Source: Symbiodinium natans
Taxonomy: Eukaryota; Sar; Dinophyceae; Suessiales; Symbiodiniaceae
Direction of reading: 5' to 3'
DNA: 10,529 bases
Assembly: GCA_905221605.1 (NCBI GenBank)
Contig: CAJNDS010001703.1
Coordinates: 1-10,529 of the forward strand
This document shows, one piece after another, positions 1 through 7,980 of the stretch. The notes below the pieces were generated by a model. It was not told where the DNA came from. It saw only the letters and a list, made by a program, of their open reading frames with translations, and did not search any database. Made by a program: the position numbers and the translations under genes. Positions within the stretch are counted from its first letter, which is position 1. Every line of letters begins with the position of its first letter.

Positions 1-110
1 GCGTGCGCGTGCGTGTGCCTGTACGTGTGCGCGCGTGCGCGCGTGCGCGCGTGCGTGCGCGCGTGCGCGCGTGCGCGCGTGCGCGCGTGCGTGCGTGCGT
101 GCGTGCGTGT
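1..110. repeat. GC/GT alternating purine-pyrimidine simple repeat
   Basis: The block is almost strictly alternating G with C or T (GCGTGCGC-like and GTGCGC-like units). The main break is GCCTGTACG at about 17-25. Alternating purine-pyrimidine DNA with many CG steps is the classic Z-DNA-forming type. The window edge cuts the left side, so the full length is unknown. Open frames across it are artefacts of the missing T-A steps. Confidence 0.95.
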
Positions 111-500
111 TGCGTGTTGCGTGTTGTGTTGCGTGTTGTGTTGTGTTTTGTGTTGTGTTTTGTGTTGTGTTGTGTTGTGTTGTGTTGTGGTGTGTTGTGT
201 TGTGTGTGTGTGTGTGTGTGTGTGTGCGTGCTGTGGGTATGTGTGTGTGTGTGTGTGTGTTGTGTGTGTTCTGTGTGTTGTGTGTGTGTGTGTGTTGTGT
301 GTGTGTGTTGTGTTGTGTTGTGTTGTGTTGTGTTGTGTTGTGTGTGTTGTGTGTGTGTTTGTGTTGTGTCGTGTTGTGTTGTGATGTGTTGTGTTGTGTT
401 GTGTTTGTGTGGTGTTGTGTTGTGTTGTGGTGTGTTGTGTTGTGGTGTGTTGTGCTGTGTTGTGTTGTGCTGTGTTGTGTTGTGTTGTGTTGTGTGTGTG
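111..500. repeat. TGTTG pentanucleotide and TG dinucleotide microsatellite
   Basis: The tract mixes period-5 TGTTG runs (about 120-200, 305-345 and 395-495) with pure TG runs (about 200-226 and 240-300). Only three A residues occur in positions 1-500 (23, 239 and 384), so the plus strand is almost purely G and T. C is common only in the first 120 bases. Slippage at period 2 and period 5 explains the structure. There is no sign of a coding function. Confidence 0.95.
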
Positions 501-1422
501 TCCCAATACCCCCAAAATGAGGCCGCGCCCGATGACAACCATCCTTCCACATCGGATGTCGAACAGACCCATCATGTTTGGCTTCAGGGTAACTTCTCAA
601 GGTGCCACATCCTGACGTAGTCCATGAGTTCGGCTGGGAATTCTTCCTCACAGTAAATGACACGCTTAATCACGCTAATCACGCTTAATCGCGCACCAAA
701 ACAGCCACGGGCTCCGGCTCTGGCAGGGGTGGTAGTGAAGCGTCGTCGGCATCGCGGCCTGTGAGGGCCGCACGCAAGAACCGCATCAGTAAGCCGTAAG
801 CCAATTGAAATCTGTTTCTCACTTGACTCACTTGACCTCCTCACACGGTGGCACTTGCATCTGCCTGGCTCCTCTGGAGGTGGGAGCCCCATGAGAGCCG
901 AGCCCTGCGACAACATAGCGTCATGTGCACAAGGATTTCCGGCTTCGGTGTGTGCATGGGATTGCCAACCTCCAATGATCTGCTGTCTGCGATACGCTCA
1001 TGTGCCACTGCGGTTCGGCTCATTCTCTCACTTTTCATTTCTTGAGATTTGTTGTGCTCATTGTGTTTTTTGGTGCTCCCCTAAAAGGGCAAGGGCGAAG
1101 GTTTGGAGTTGACGGGTGTAGGGGTTGAGGCTTTGAAGCTTTGGGGTTTAATCAGTGTTTACGGTTTACATTTTGAACTTTTGGTTTAGGCTTACGAACG
1201 TCACCACGCAAAGTGAGTTCAAGTCGCACCCATGAAATTCATGACCTGGTTCGGGTTTCCGGCTTCTTTTATACCTGATTCGATTGGGGGGGGCCTCTTC
1301 ATCTTGGTCTCAAGCTTGTGCCTTGATCTCAAACTTTTGATTGACAGGAATTCCATTATATTCTGCTTTGGGATTTGGAAGGCCTCCTGTTCTTTGTCTC
1401 AAAATGTGCCTTCGTCTGTTGT
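501..1422. other. Unique spacer, no supported gene
   Basis: The DNA is mixed and about half GC. Frames of 65-110 codons exist on both strands, but none has convincing composition or paired splice signals. Small structures are a 10-bp direct repeat (ACGCTTAATC, 662-690, three copies, the middle one lacking a base), a 9-bp doublet CACTTGACY (820-837), and a perfect 6-bp-arm hairpin GCGGCC/GGCCGC with a 6-nt loop (754-771). Confidence 0.6.
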
Positions 1423-1465
1423 GGAAGCCTCCTGGAAGCCTCCAGCAGCCTTACAGCAGCCTTCC
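1423..1465. repeat. Short 11-bp direct repeats
   Basis: GGAAGCCTCCT (1423-1433) is followed at once by GGAAGCCTCCA (1434-1444). CAGCAGCCTT then occurs at 1443-1452 and 1454-1463, again with an 11-bp offset. It is a small compound minisatellite that leads directly into the CAT tract. Confidence 0.8.
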
Positions 1466-1467
1466 AG

Positions 1468-1514
1468 CATCATCATTCATCAGCATCACCATCATCACCA
1501 TGATCATCATCATC
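1468..1514. repeat. Imperfect CAT trinucleotide repeat
   Basis: CAT/ATC triplets run for about 47 bases with a few substitutions (CAC, CAG and TGA interruptions). In one plus frame this yields a histidine-rich tail to a 99-codon frame that starts at 1232. The His tract is a by-product of the microsatellite and not evidence of a metal-binding protein. Confidence 0.85.
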
Positions 1515-1885
1515 GGAAAGTAAAATCCTAAACCCGAAACCTTGTGAGTCGCTTCTGTACCTCTTCAGATCCAGCACGAGTGTCACATGCAACATACGGA
1601 GCTGGTTTGCCCGGCTGCCGCAGGGCTGTTCCCCCGGCACGTCCGCTGCCGCTCACCACAACCCCGCAAGCTCCCCCATAGCCTAGCGTTTAGTTTAGGG
1701 TTCGTTGGTACTTTCGTTCTGCCTCTATGAACTCATTGCACTACCTGTGTGTTGTGCTGCGACGCTTGTGTAGCAGATGCTCTAGTGCTCGCCCAGTTTA
1801 ATCTTTTCGATATAAGCTTGAAAATATGTCCAACGCCGAATTCCATTTTTTGGGGCCCTGTTTCCTAAGTTCTATAAATTCTTAA

Positions 1886-1991
1886 GCCCAACATTCCAAA
1901 AATCCGAATGTTTCGGGCCCAATATTCCAAAATGTTGATTGGCACCTTGGACCTTTGGGCCCGAAAATGTTTGCATTTTGGAATGTTGGGC
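1886..1991. repeat. Foldback element with 37-bp imperfect inverted repeats
   Basis: The left arm (1886-1922) and right arm (1955-1991) are imperfect reverse complements of 37 nt. Both outer parts read GCCCAACATTCCAAAA and both inner parts read CGGGCCCAA, with about 12 diverged bases between them. The loop is 32 nt (1923-1954). A third version of the outer motif (GCCCAATATTCCAAAATG, 1917-1934) matches the right arm at 17 of 18 positions, so alternative hairpins are possible. The DNA just outside (1992-2030) is a GGAATTTTG-like run. It could be a remnant of a small non-autonomous element, but no target-site duplication was found. Confidence 0.8.
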
Positions 1992-2149
1992 GAAATTTTG
2001 GAATTTTGGAGTTTCGGAATTTCGAGACTCCACAACACTCCAAAGTTCAAACTTCCAAAGGGGTTAAGACTTATTATCTTCACTTTAAAACGGGCAAACA
2101 TGTATTTCCTTTATTGTTGAATCGCCAAAACATCGTCCTCTGTACGCTT

Positions 2150-2365
2150 TGATAGGAAAACCTTTATTTCTGTTGCTGGTTCAAGAAAAACTTTCATGTC
2201 TTCCATCGTTCATTAGGAAGACCTGCTTCCTCCTGTTCTGCTTATTCACGAGGAAAAACTCATACAACCTCCAAGACTTTGATAGAAAGACCTCTGTTTC
2301 CTCCTATCTGTTCATAGGAAAACCCCTACTCTCCTACAAAGGAAAACCTCTAATTCGTTTCTCTA
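2150..2365. repeat. ~32-bp minisatellite, left block
   Basis: About seven diverged copies begin with AGGAAAACCT or AGGAAGACCT at 2153, 2187, 2214, 2251, 2284, 2316 and 2340, spaced roughly 24-37 bp. Most have a matching TTTCCTCC part downstream, so each unit carries a small internal inverted repeat (AGGAAA/TTTCCT). The family continues on the far side of the 10-bp repeat at 2747-2812, and a stray copy lies at 9879. Confidence 0.8.
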
Positions 2366-2413
2366 TATTTTATTTATACAGTCGGTGCGGGCTTCGGGAC
2401 TGGATTCGTCCTC

Positions 2414-2640
2414 TGCGCTGCATTGCGCCGCTTTGCGCCGCTTTGCGCCGCTTTGCGCCGCTGTGCGCTGGCGGCACTGTACGGCGCTGATTGCACCGAA
2501 TTGCGCCACAATGCGCTGAATGCGCTGCACTGCGTTGAGCTGCATTGCGATGAAGTGCGCTGAATACGCTGATTTGCGTCGAATGCGCTGCACGGCGCTG
2601 AGTTGCGCTGAATTGTGCAGTGTTGCGCTGAATTGCCGCG
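2414..2640. repeat. 10-bp minisatellite (TGCGCTGAAT / TGCGCCGCTT)
   Basis: Roughly 22 units of 10 bp. The first part is nearly perfect TGCGCCGCTT (about 2424-2463) and the rest is degenerate TGCGCTGAAT. The spacing is close to one DNA helical turn. All three minus frames read through with Gln/Ala/Arg-rich pseudo-protein (61-123 codons), as expected for a repeat lacking stop-forming words. It interrupts the ~32-bp repeat family found on both sides. Confidence 0.9.
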
Positions 2641-2746
2641 TATATTACCGGGTTTATGGGGTCGTCGATTCGCAGCATGCTTGCTGTGTGTTGAACACCG
2701 TCTGAATATTTTCAGAAGAAAGCTTCCATTTCCTCTGTAGGTCAAT

Positions 2747-2812
2747 AGGAAGACCTGTATTTTAATGGGGGACCTCTATTTCCTCCATATTTTAAGAGGA
2801 AACCCTATGGCA
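2747..2812. repeat. ~32-bp minisatellite, right block
   Basis: Two or three more copies of the AGGAAGACCT...TTTCCTCC unit, at 2747, about 2768 and about 2795. With the left block at 2150-2365 they bracket the 10-bp minisatellite. The simplest reading is that the 10-bp repeat arose or inserted inside an older array. Confidence 0.75.
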
Positions 2813-3554
2813 CATGATCTCTTGTTTGTTACGAGTAAGATGTTTTTGAGTGACATGCTGTGGAAAACGTGGGGTGCGTGGGGGATGATGGGGGATGGAG
2901 GGGGTGTAGCAACAACTATTTCAGTCGACATGTGTGTATTCCTGGCTTTCCTCCGTGACCATTGTTCTTAAGCTGTCATCTGATTCCAGAGACCGAGAAC
3001 AAAAAACAAAAATGCACAATAAACACTAATGATATACAACAAGTAGCCACCTGCTGGCCACGCAAAGAAGGTCCAAATTGTCAATCCCACACGTGTCTCG
3101 CGAGAGAGCCAAATGTCGAACGTAAAGCACATTAGCTTAACTAGACCATTGTATTCCCAAAGGCCCCAAACCCTAAACCCAACGCAGGCAAACAGGAATG
3201 CCAACAGCCTGGAGGCTCGAACGCAGTCCGATGAGAGACAGCTGCGGCACCGGCTTGGCTGGCGACCTGGCGCAGGGTTTAACGAGTGTAGATGTGTTTA
3301 GGGTTCAGGCGGCATATCTTTGATTACCCACAATTTACGCGCCATGTCGCACCAAACGCCCGCGCGCACCCTCCCCAGTCATCTCCCGGTGGTGGCACGG
3401 TGGCATGCGGGCCTTTTGGGGCCCAACATCAGGCGAGGCCGGAAGGAAAGGCAGAGTTCACTAAGAAAGCCTCAACGCCTCATTTCTTCGTGGACAAGTC
3501 AACAACTGACACCCGAACGCTACATCTCGCACGCTCACACGGCACTGGCCGCCG
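2813..3554. other. Unique spacer with two telomere-like heptamers
   Basis: No convincing gene. CCCTAAA occurs at 3171-3177 inside AAACCCTAAACCC (3168-3180), and TTTAGGG occurs at 3297-3303, so the two face each other about 120 bp apart. A 104-codon plus frame (3292-3606) has only 6 acidic residues and starts at a position with no supporting context, so it is not called. A G-rich stretch lies at about 2870-2910. Confidence 0.5.
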
Positions 3555-3875
3555 ATGTCAGATGATGTCGGGCTGTTTGTTGGAAGCCACGACATCAAGC
3601 CCTTAAATATCCTTCCAGACCCTTCGAGCTTTCTGGTTTGCAAACCGCTTCCCGGCCTGGCCAAAGGTGATCTCATCTCCGGTGCCTCGCCCTGTAAACG
3701 AGATGCCAAGAAATCAGAGAACAATGCTGCTGAAGTTGGACCGACGCAGAGCTTTTCCCACCCTCAAGCGAGTCTGCTCTCTCCAAAGCAAAAAGGCTTG
3801 GAAGCAAGCTTCCCGCAACTGCCTCGTGCGAGCCGTGTGCTGGATCTTTGCAGCTTTGTGCGCAGATCTCTGTAG
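3555..3875 (+). CDS. Hypothetical 106-codon frame, unknown product
   Basis: The frame starts with a true ATG in a GCCG-ATG context and ends at TAG 3873-3875. The sequence begins MSDDVGLFVGSHDIKPLN and has ten Asp/Glu residues, a more protein-like mix than most frames here. No signal peptide, membrane segment or known motif is visible. It ends in a three-copy 10-bp repeat (AGATCTCTGT and variants, 3864-3893) that supplies the stop. A minus-strand frame (3461-3724) overlaps it and has a possible acceptor TTTACAG|G, so the coding strand is not settled. I do not recognise the family; a chance frame is as likely as a gene. Confidence 0.2.
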   Translation: MSDDVGLFVGSHDIKPLNILPDPSSFLVCKPLPGLAKGDLISGASPCKRDAKKSENNAAEVGPTQSFSHPQASLLSPKQKGLEASFPQLPRASRVLDLCSFVRRSL

Positions 3876-3893
3876 ATCTCTGCAGGTCTCAGC
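3864..3893. repeat. Three-copy 10-bp repeat
   Basis: AGATCTCTGT, AGATCTCTGC and AGGTCTCAGC follow each other directly. The unit contains the palindrome AGATCT. It is short and may be chance slippage. Confidence 0.7.
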
Positions 3894-4004
3894 GGTGTTG
3901 TGAGCCTTGTGCTCGTTGTCGACTCAAGCTTCTTTGCGTGAGGCTTGGGCTTCGCACGATGAGGGCCATCTGGGCACTCTGATACTGTGTCGTTTCATGT
4001 CGTC

Positions 4005-4893
4005 TCACGGCAGCTGGAGCACGGAACAGGCACTGATGAAAGGCACCGCGACCACTCTCAGCGATGTGCAGGAGCCCTCAAGACCATCCTTCAGCTTGTC
4101 GGGTGCATCAGTCTCGTCCATCAAGCCATACCTTTTCTGCAACGTCATCTCTTGGCAGAACGGAACAATGTACATTAACTTTTGAATCAAAAAGTGGCAT
4201 GTGAGAAGGTGTCAAGTACCGTGCAAATCAAAAGACACCTTAGCTCTCAGAGTCAGGCATGGCCACAGTGGTCGCAACTGCCCCGAAGCGACATTTGGCT
4301 CCAGCCGTCGTCCTTGCATGCGAAAGAGGGATTGTGGACCGAGGTATTCCTAGCTTCGGGCTGGAGCAGATACGAGTGACACAGCTTCTGTACAATCTAC
4401 CCAGTGTCCTGCGAGTTTCCAGCTGTGTGCGTCATCACCCCTGCACAAGCAAGATCCCAACGGCCAACAAATGTGAGCACTTCTCTGTCATGAGGCCATA
4501 CTTGAAGTTACGAAAAAGTGATACAGTAAATAGATGCATGAATCAAGCACCAAGGGGAAACAGCCGAATGCTAAGGGAGGAAGCTAAAGCATTGGCATCC
4601 TTCCAGCACGTCTTCAAACTGTTTCTGGGCCACTTCTGCAGCATAGAATACGCAGCGAACATCAACAAATGCCTCGCGCATCGTCTGACCCACAATTTGG
4701 GCAGCGCACAGAAAATGTGCTTTGATCCTGCACGACCTCGGATCATCAAAGGAATCTTGCTGCTTGGCTGGCTCCTCACCTTGAATGGCTCTTTATAGTT
4801 ATGGTGTACTGCCTCTTCAGTAGTACAGTCACAGCCTTTGTATTGCAGGCATAGCTTTGTCGAGAAATATGCAACGTCGTCTACAATCTCCAC
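4005..4893 (-). pseudogene. Minus-strand coding-like fragments, possible decayed gene
   Basis: Four open stretches on the minus strand have protein-like composition. (1) 4893-4780, with 7 acidic residues in 38 and text such as EIVDDVAYFSTKLCLQ, ends exactly at a consensus donor TTCAAG|GTGAGG. (2) 4792-4571, with 11 acidic residues in about 70 (GEEPAKQQDSFDDP, later REAFVDVRCVFYAAEVAQ), overlaps the first in another frame, as a frameshift or an unresolved intron would give. (3) 4487-4212 (GDDAHSWKLAGHWVDCTEAV) is broken by TAG at 4352-4350. (4) 4148-4005 (KRYGLMDETDAPDKLKDG) ends in TGA. No domain is recognised. The rival is an uninterrupted 179-codon plus frame (4259-4798) with only 9 acidic residues. 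The pieces could be exons, a decayed gene, or chance. Confidence 0.22.
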
Positions 4894-5276
4894 AAGAGCG
4901 CTTCACATGTTGAGTCTCTCAGTAAAGGCAAACGGCCCACCTCCGCCAGTGAGACCACACAGGTCAGGCCGATGCTTCAGAGGCGTTTTACCGAACGGGA
5001 GAAAGTACGTGGCTCTGCTTAGGCCTACGCACCAACGATCGGGAGTGTGAGCGGAAACGGATGGCGTCCTGCGTTGGAATCTAGAAAAATCTAATTCGTG
5101 CTAGACGGACAACAGCTTGGTTGTGGTATGTTGTGGTTCTTGCTCATTTGCAACGCTGTGTTTCATCAAAAAACTACTTGTTTGTAACTGTTTGCTTCAA
5201 AACCCTCGGGTAGTAAAATGTTTGCGAGTTGTAGCTGTTTTGAGGATTTGTTATACGTCTTCTCACCATGTCACCG
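4894..5276. other. Unique spacer, nothing recognised
   Basis: Ordinary mixed sequence that becomes T-rich after 5100. Only short frames on either strand and no strong structure. It separates the coding-like block from the TTGCCACCC repeat field. Confidence 0.5.
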
Positions 5277-5880
5277 TTTAGGGCTCAGGGCTTGCCACCC
5301 AACATCTCCTTGCAGGGTTTAAGAGCTGGCCATCCAGCATCTCCTTCTGCCACCTTTCAAGAACAGCCTCCTTTGAGGCTTGGGGCTCTCCATCCAACAT
5401 CCCCGTTGGAGTTTTAGGGCTTGCCACCCTACAGGGTTTAGGACTTGCCGCCCGACCTGTCTTATCTCCATGCCGCCTGTTTGTTGCCAGCCTGTCTTGT
5501 TGTCTTGTCACCATGCCACCGTTTAAGGCTTTGGGTTAGCCACCCGGCATCTCCTTCCAAGGGCTTAGGGCTTGTCACCCAACATGTCCCTTTTAATGCT
5601 TAGGGCTTGCCACCCAACACATCCTTTTAGTTTATGGCTTATTTCCCGACATCCCCTTTTGGTGTTGAGGGTTTGCCACCCGACATCCCTTTTAAAGCTT
5701 AGGGCTTGCCACCTGACCTGTCTTATCACCCAGCTGTAGGGTTTAGGGATTGGCGCATAGCATCAACTAGACCCGTTTTCGGGCTGAGGGCTTTGCCACC
5801 CAACATTTCCCCTTCAGGGCTTTCGCGTTTGCCACCCAACATTTCCATTTCGGCTTCGGGTTTGCCACAGAGAGTCTAAG
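5277..5880. repeat. Degenerate TTGCCACCC repeat family, main block
   Basis: Diverged units of roughly 30-60 bp share the pattern (TTT)AGGGCTTGCCACCC, then RACATCTCC and a T-rich run. The exact core TTGCCACCC occurs at 5292, 5421, 5607, 5673, 5793 and 5829, with variants at about 5330, 5385, 5445, 5535, 5572, 5645, 5706 and 5871. Several units begin with the telomere-like TTTAGGG (5277, 5413, 5742). A second duplicated phrase, CACCATGYCACCGTTTA, occurs near 5268 and 5509. Minus frames across the block read repeated WVASP/WVANP-like text, which I treat as repeat translation and not protein. Confidence 0.85.
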
Positions 5881-6229
5881 GTGTCGTTTCCGAGGTTTCC
5901 GAGGACCTGTGGTTTGCCGCATCCTTTTCGGCTTCTGGCCTTCCCAGCTAACATGAGCCCTGCAGGCTTCCCAGCCAATTCCATCTTCTTTTAGGGCTTG
6001 CACGCAGCATCGTAGCACTCCGAAAGCTTCAGACATATTTTCAAGACAGTTTCTCGTAGAACCGGTCTCAGCCTCAGGAGGCTCAGGTGGCGGTCATTGA
6101 TCTTGGGGTTTTCGAAAGTCTTTGGAATCAGACAAAGCTGGCCTTTTCCACATCAAAAGAATCTGCTTTCAGCTGCTGCTGTCGCCGGCGACGCGAGATT
6201 GGGTCTTCCTGGCAACACCTGCTTTTGGG

Positions 6230-6422
6230 GGTTAGGGCTTGCCACCCGACATTGTTCTGTTGAGAGGCATCCCAACACATGGCTTCTCAAAACTTTAGAG
6301 GTGCCCTCTGCAAGCATCTGCTTTTTCGTTTCATTCTTTGACAGCCAACATCTCCTTTCAGGGAGAGGGTTGGCCCAAACATCTCCTTTAAAGCTGTGGG
6401 TCTCCAACGCCTCCATTTAGGG
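6230..6422. repeat. Degenerate TTGCCACCC repeat family, distal block
   Basis: The same family resumes after about 350 bp of weakly related sequence (traces at about 5945-6000, including TTTAGGG at 5990). An exact core lies at 6239. Diverged RACATCTCC parts lie near 6345 and 6375, and a terminal TTTAGGG at 6416-6422. The older divergence suggests decay at the edges of the array. Confidence 0.7.
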
Positions 6423-6888
6423 TTCGATGCCTTTCTTGCAGCCTATTGGGTACAGGCCTCAGCCGCCGAGACGCAAAAAGTCACAAGCAAACACAAAGTT
6501 ACATCTAAGCAAGAAGAGTTACAACTAACCCAGCTATCCTATTTTCTTCATGACCAGCGTGACAGACTCAAGAACGATGAAGCTTGAACCAGTAAGTCTG
6601 CTCAGTGTTTTCGCTCTAGGACACATCCCAATGCCAGGTGGCCACGTCACGTAGTGCCTCTTGATGAAGGCGCTGTCGTCGGGCAATGACCGACGTCCCC
6701 GCCATGTCCTTCAGGGTGTCTCAAGCCATGTCCTTCATATAGCTGCCCCATGTGTAGACAAGGTGAATGGATACTGACGCGAACTGCTTTACACCGGGCG
6801 TGATCGCGATTCGTGTCCAGATGTGACATCCGCAGCAGGGCTTCCACAGCGATCTCCCCGCTATTCACCTCGCTGCGAGGCTTGTGGA
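6423..6888. other. Spacer with short direct repeat; no firm gene
   Basis: A purine-rich AAGTTACA/AAGAGTTACAA stretch lies at about 6475-6530. GCCATGTCCTTCA is repeated at about 6702 and 6727. A minus frame (6892-6647, ATG start) reads IHKPRSEVNSGEIAVEALLRM and may include an exon ending at CCCG|GTGTAA, but it overlaps the tail of the next feature in another frame and has no recognised domain. Confidence 0.4.
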
Positions 6889-7293
6889 TCATGCTTGGCT
6901 TTGAGACATTGTTCGGCTTGCCTTTATTAAACCAATGCCCTCATGCGTCTCTGCTTCTCAGCCGTAAACTCTCCAACCTTGAGAACTTGCTTCAGTCCTG
7001 GTAGCCTTGTGCACTAGCGCTGCGTTGTGGCGAAGGTTGTACACCTTAGATGCAAGAGCCCAAGCTCCCAAGCTAAGCACCAAATTGGCATGGGGATGCG
7101 GGAGGCGGCATACGGGGAATGCACCTTCTCGCAATTGGTTCTGTAGATGCCGTGGCCTGCTGTCTCTAGTCTCTCGCTCTGCTTCTGCTGTGGCGCATAG
7201 TGTTAATTCGCATGATGTCACCCATCTTGGAAACCTTGCCGAGGCCTTGCAGAGGAGGGGGCTGTCGCCATCGGGTACAAGCCCGCGGTTTAG
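6889..7293 (-). pseudogene. Minus-strand frame with internal TGA, unknown product
   Basis: The frame opens after TAA (7296-7294) and runs 111 codons to TGA at 6960-6958. It then continues 22 codons in the same frame with plausible composition (EAETHEGIGLIKASRTM) to a second TGA at 6891-6889. Near the middle it reads HANLVLSLGAWALASKVYN, a short hydrophobic stretch that could be amphipathic or part of a fold. Acidic content is about 8%, basic content is high, and there is no methionine start at the open end. No family is recognised. It lies on the same strand as the larger candidate at 7689-9451 and could be a downstream part of the same locus beyond the AT-rich microsatellites. A chance frame cannot be excluded. 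Confidence 0.22.
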
Positions 7294-7374
7294 TTAGTTC
7301 CAGATGTCGTGAGATGCTTGAGACAAGACGCGGGAAGAGTTCACGAAATTTACGAAAATGCCCAATACAAAAAC

Positions 7375-7379
<5 letters not shown>

Positions 7380-7409
<30 letters not shown>
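7380..7409. repeat. (TA)n microsatellite
   Basis: About 15 uninterrupted TA dinucleotides. The tract is self-complementary and can extrude a cruciform. It opens a 170-bp AT-rich island in a window of roughly even base composition. Confidence 0.97.
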
Positions 7410-7411
<2 letters not shown>

Positions 7412-7430
7412 TATTTGCATTCATAAGTGT

Positions 7431-7499
7431 ATAATATAATATAATATAATATAATATAATATAATATAATATAATAGAATATAATATAATATAATATAA
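7431..7499. repeat. (ATAAT)n pentanucleotide microsatellite
   Basis: About 14 copies of ATAAT, with a single interruption (AGAAT, about 7476-7480). Taken with the (TA)n tract 21 bp upstream it forms an easily melted segment. Confidence 0.97.
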
Positions 7500-7670
7500 A
7501 ACATACTCATTATATACAATACATGTGTCTATCTATTACTCTATCTATCTGCACCGTTGAAGCTCGAGAACCCCGATGCCTCACGACCCATCTATGACGA
7601 GTCGCGACAGAGCGCAGTGCAGGCCGGGCCATGGCACCTCCAGGGGATCTGCTCAGAAAACATTCGCGGG
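7500..7670 (+). CDS. Weak plus-strand exon candidate, unknown
   Basis: The plus frame is open from the end of the microsatellite. From about 7557 it reads LENPDASRPIYDESRQS and then QGICSENIRG. The last codon is followed exactly by a near-consensus donor, CGCGGG|GTAAGG (GT at 7671). Third positions in 7557-7670 are about 70% G or C and five of 38 residues are acidic. Against it: the upstream part is microsatellite translation, there is no clear acceptor, and the neighbouring blocks favour the minus strand. No product can be named. Confidence 0.13.
7528..7550. repeat. (TATC)n tetranucleotide repeat
   Basis: TCTATCTATTACTCTATC and the bases just after it give about five TATC copies with one interruption. 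It is the third microsatellite type in 170 bp. Confidence 0.85.
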
Positions 7671-7688
7671 GTAAGGCTGGTAAGGCTA

Positions 7689-7889
7689 AGGCATGTCTCG
7701 GAGCGTCGGAGGTCCGCGAACACAGACATCTTGTCTGGTCTTTAGAACTTCTCAAGGCTCATGCTTCAATTCCACGGCCCCCAGGCTGTGCTGTGACAAG
7801 CAGACCTCGTCGGCACTTCTTCGGCCTCTCTGCTCACCTCGGCGTGCTGCCCGGGCAAGGCGCTCGGCGAGGGCAGGCAGCAGTCCTGC
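7689..7889 (-). CDS. Putative exon 6, Arg/Ala-rich helix, internal TGA
   Basis: A weak acceptor ACAAG| (7890) precedes AGLLPALAERLARAARRGEQ and RRSADEVCLSQHSLGAVEL, a likely basic amphipathic helix. TGA at 7754-7752 is followed in frame by EVLKTRQDVCVRGPPTLRDM, which keeps the same character, and then TAG at 7688-7686. If the GA donor of exon 5 is used, the phases match. A second minus frame (7728 down to about 7590) beginning MSVFADLRRSETCLSL also reads well and may be a further exon or an alternative. GC-rich DNA leaves several frames open here, which lowers confidence. Confidence 0.27.
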
Positions 7890-7980
7890 CTTGTCTCAAG
7901 TTTCCATGTTCTTCTTTCTCACTTGTATACCACTGGCTTACACTCGGGCTTCATCCGGCGGTTGGGCGGTTGGGGGGTCA

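Noticed and set aside
3-620. 205-codon plus frame through the G/T tract
   Set aside because: It is Cys/Val/Arg-only text produced by the microsatellite; all plus frames are open there because stop codons need A.
1232-1531. 99-codon plus frame with His-rich end
   Set aside because: The His tract is the CAT microsatellite, and the rest has no protein-like signal or splice support.
2363-2745. Gln/Ala/Arg-rich minus frames of 76-123 codons
   Set aside because: They are translation of the 10-bp repeat in three frames, not a gene.
4259-4798. 179-codon uninterrupted plus frame with ATG
   Set aside because: It has only 9 Asp/Glu in 179, many Cys, and no domain. A frame this long is only mildly unlikely by chance in six frames of 10.5 kb, and minus frames in the same DNA look more protein-like.
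5278-6416. Minus frames with repeated WVASP-like motifs
   Set aside because: The motif follows the DNA repeat, the frames differ from unit to unit, and stops and frameshifts abound.
6405-6430. tRNA T-arm-like GGGTTCGATGCC
   Set aside because: The T stem is incomplete and no matching acceptor, D or anticodon arms are present upstream.
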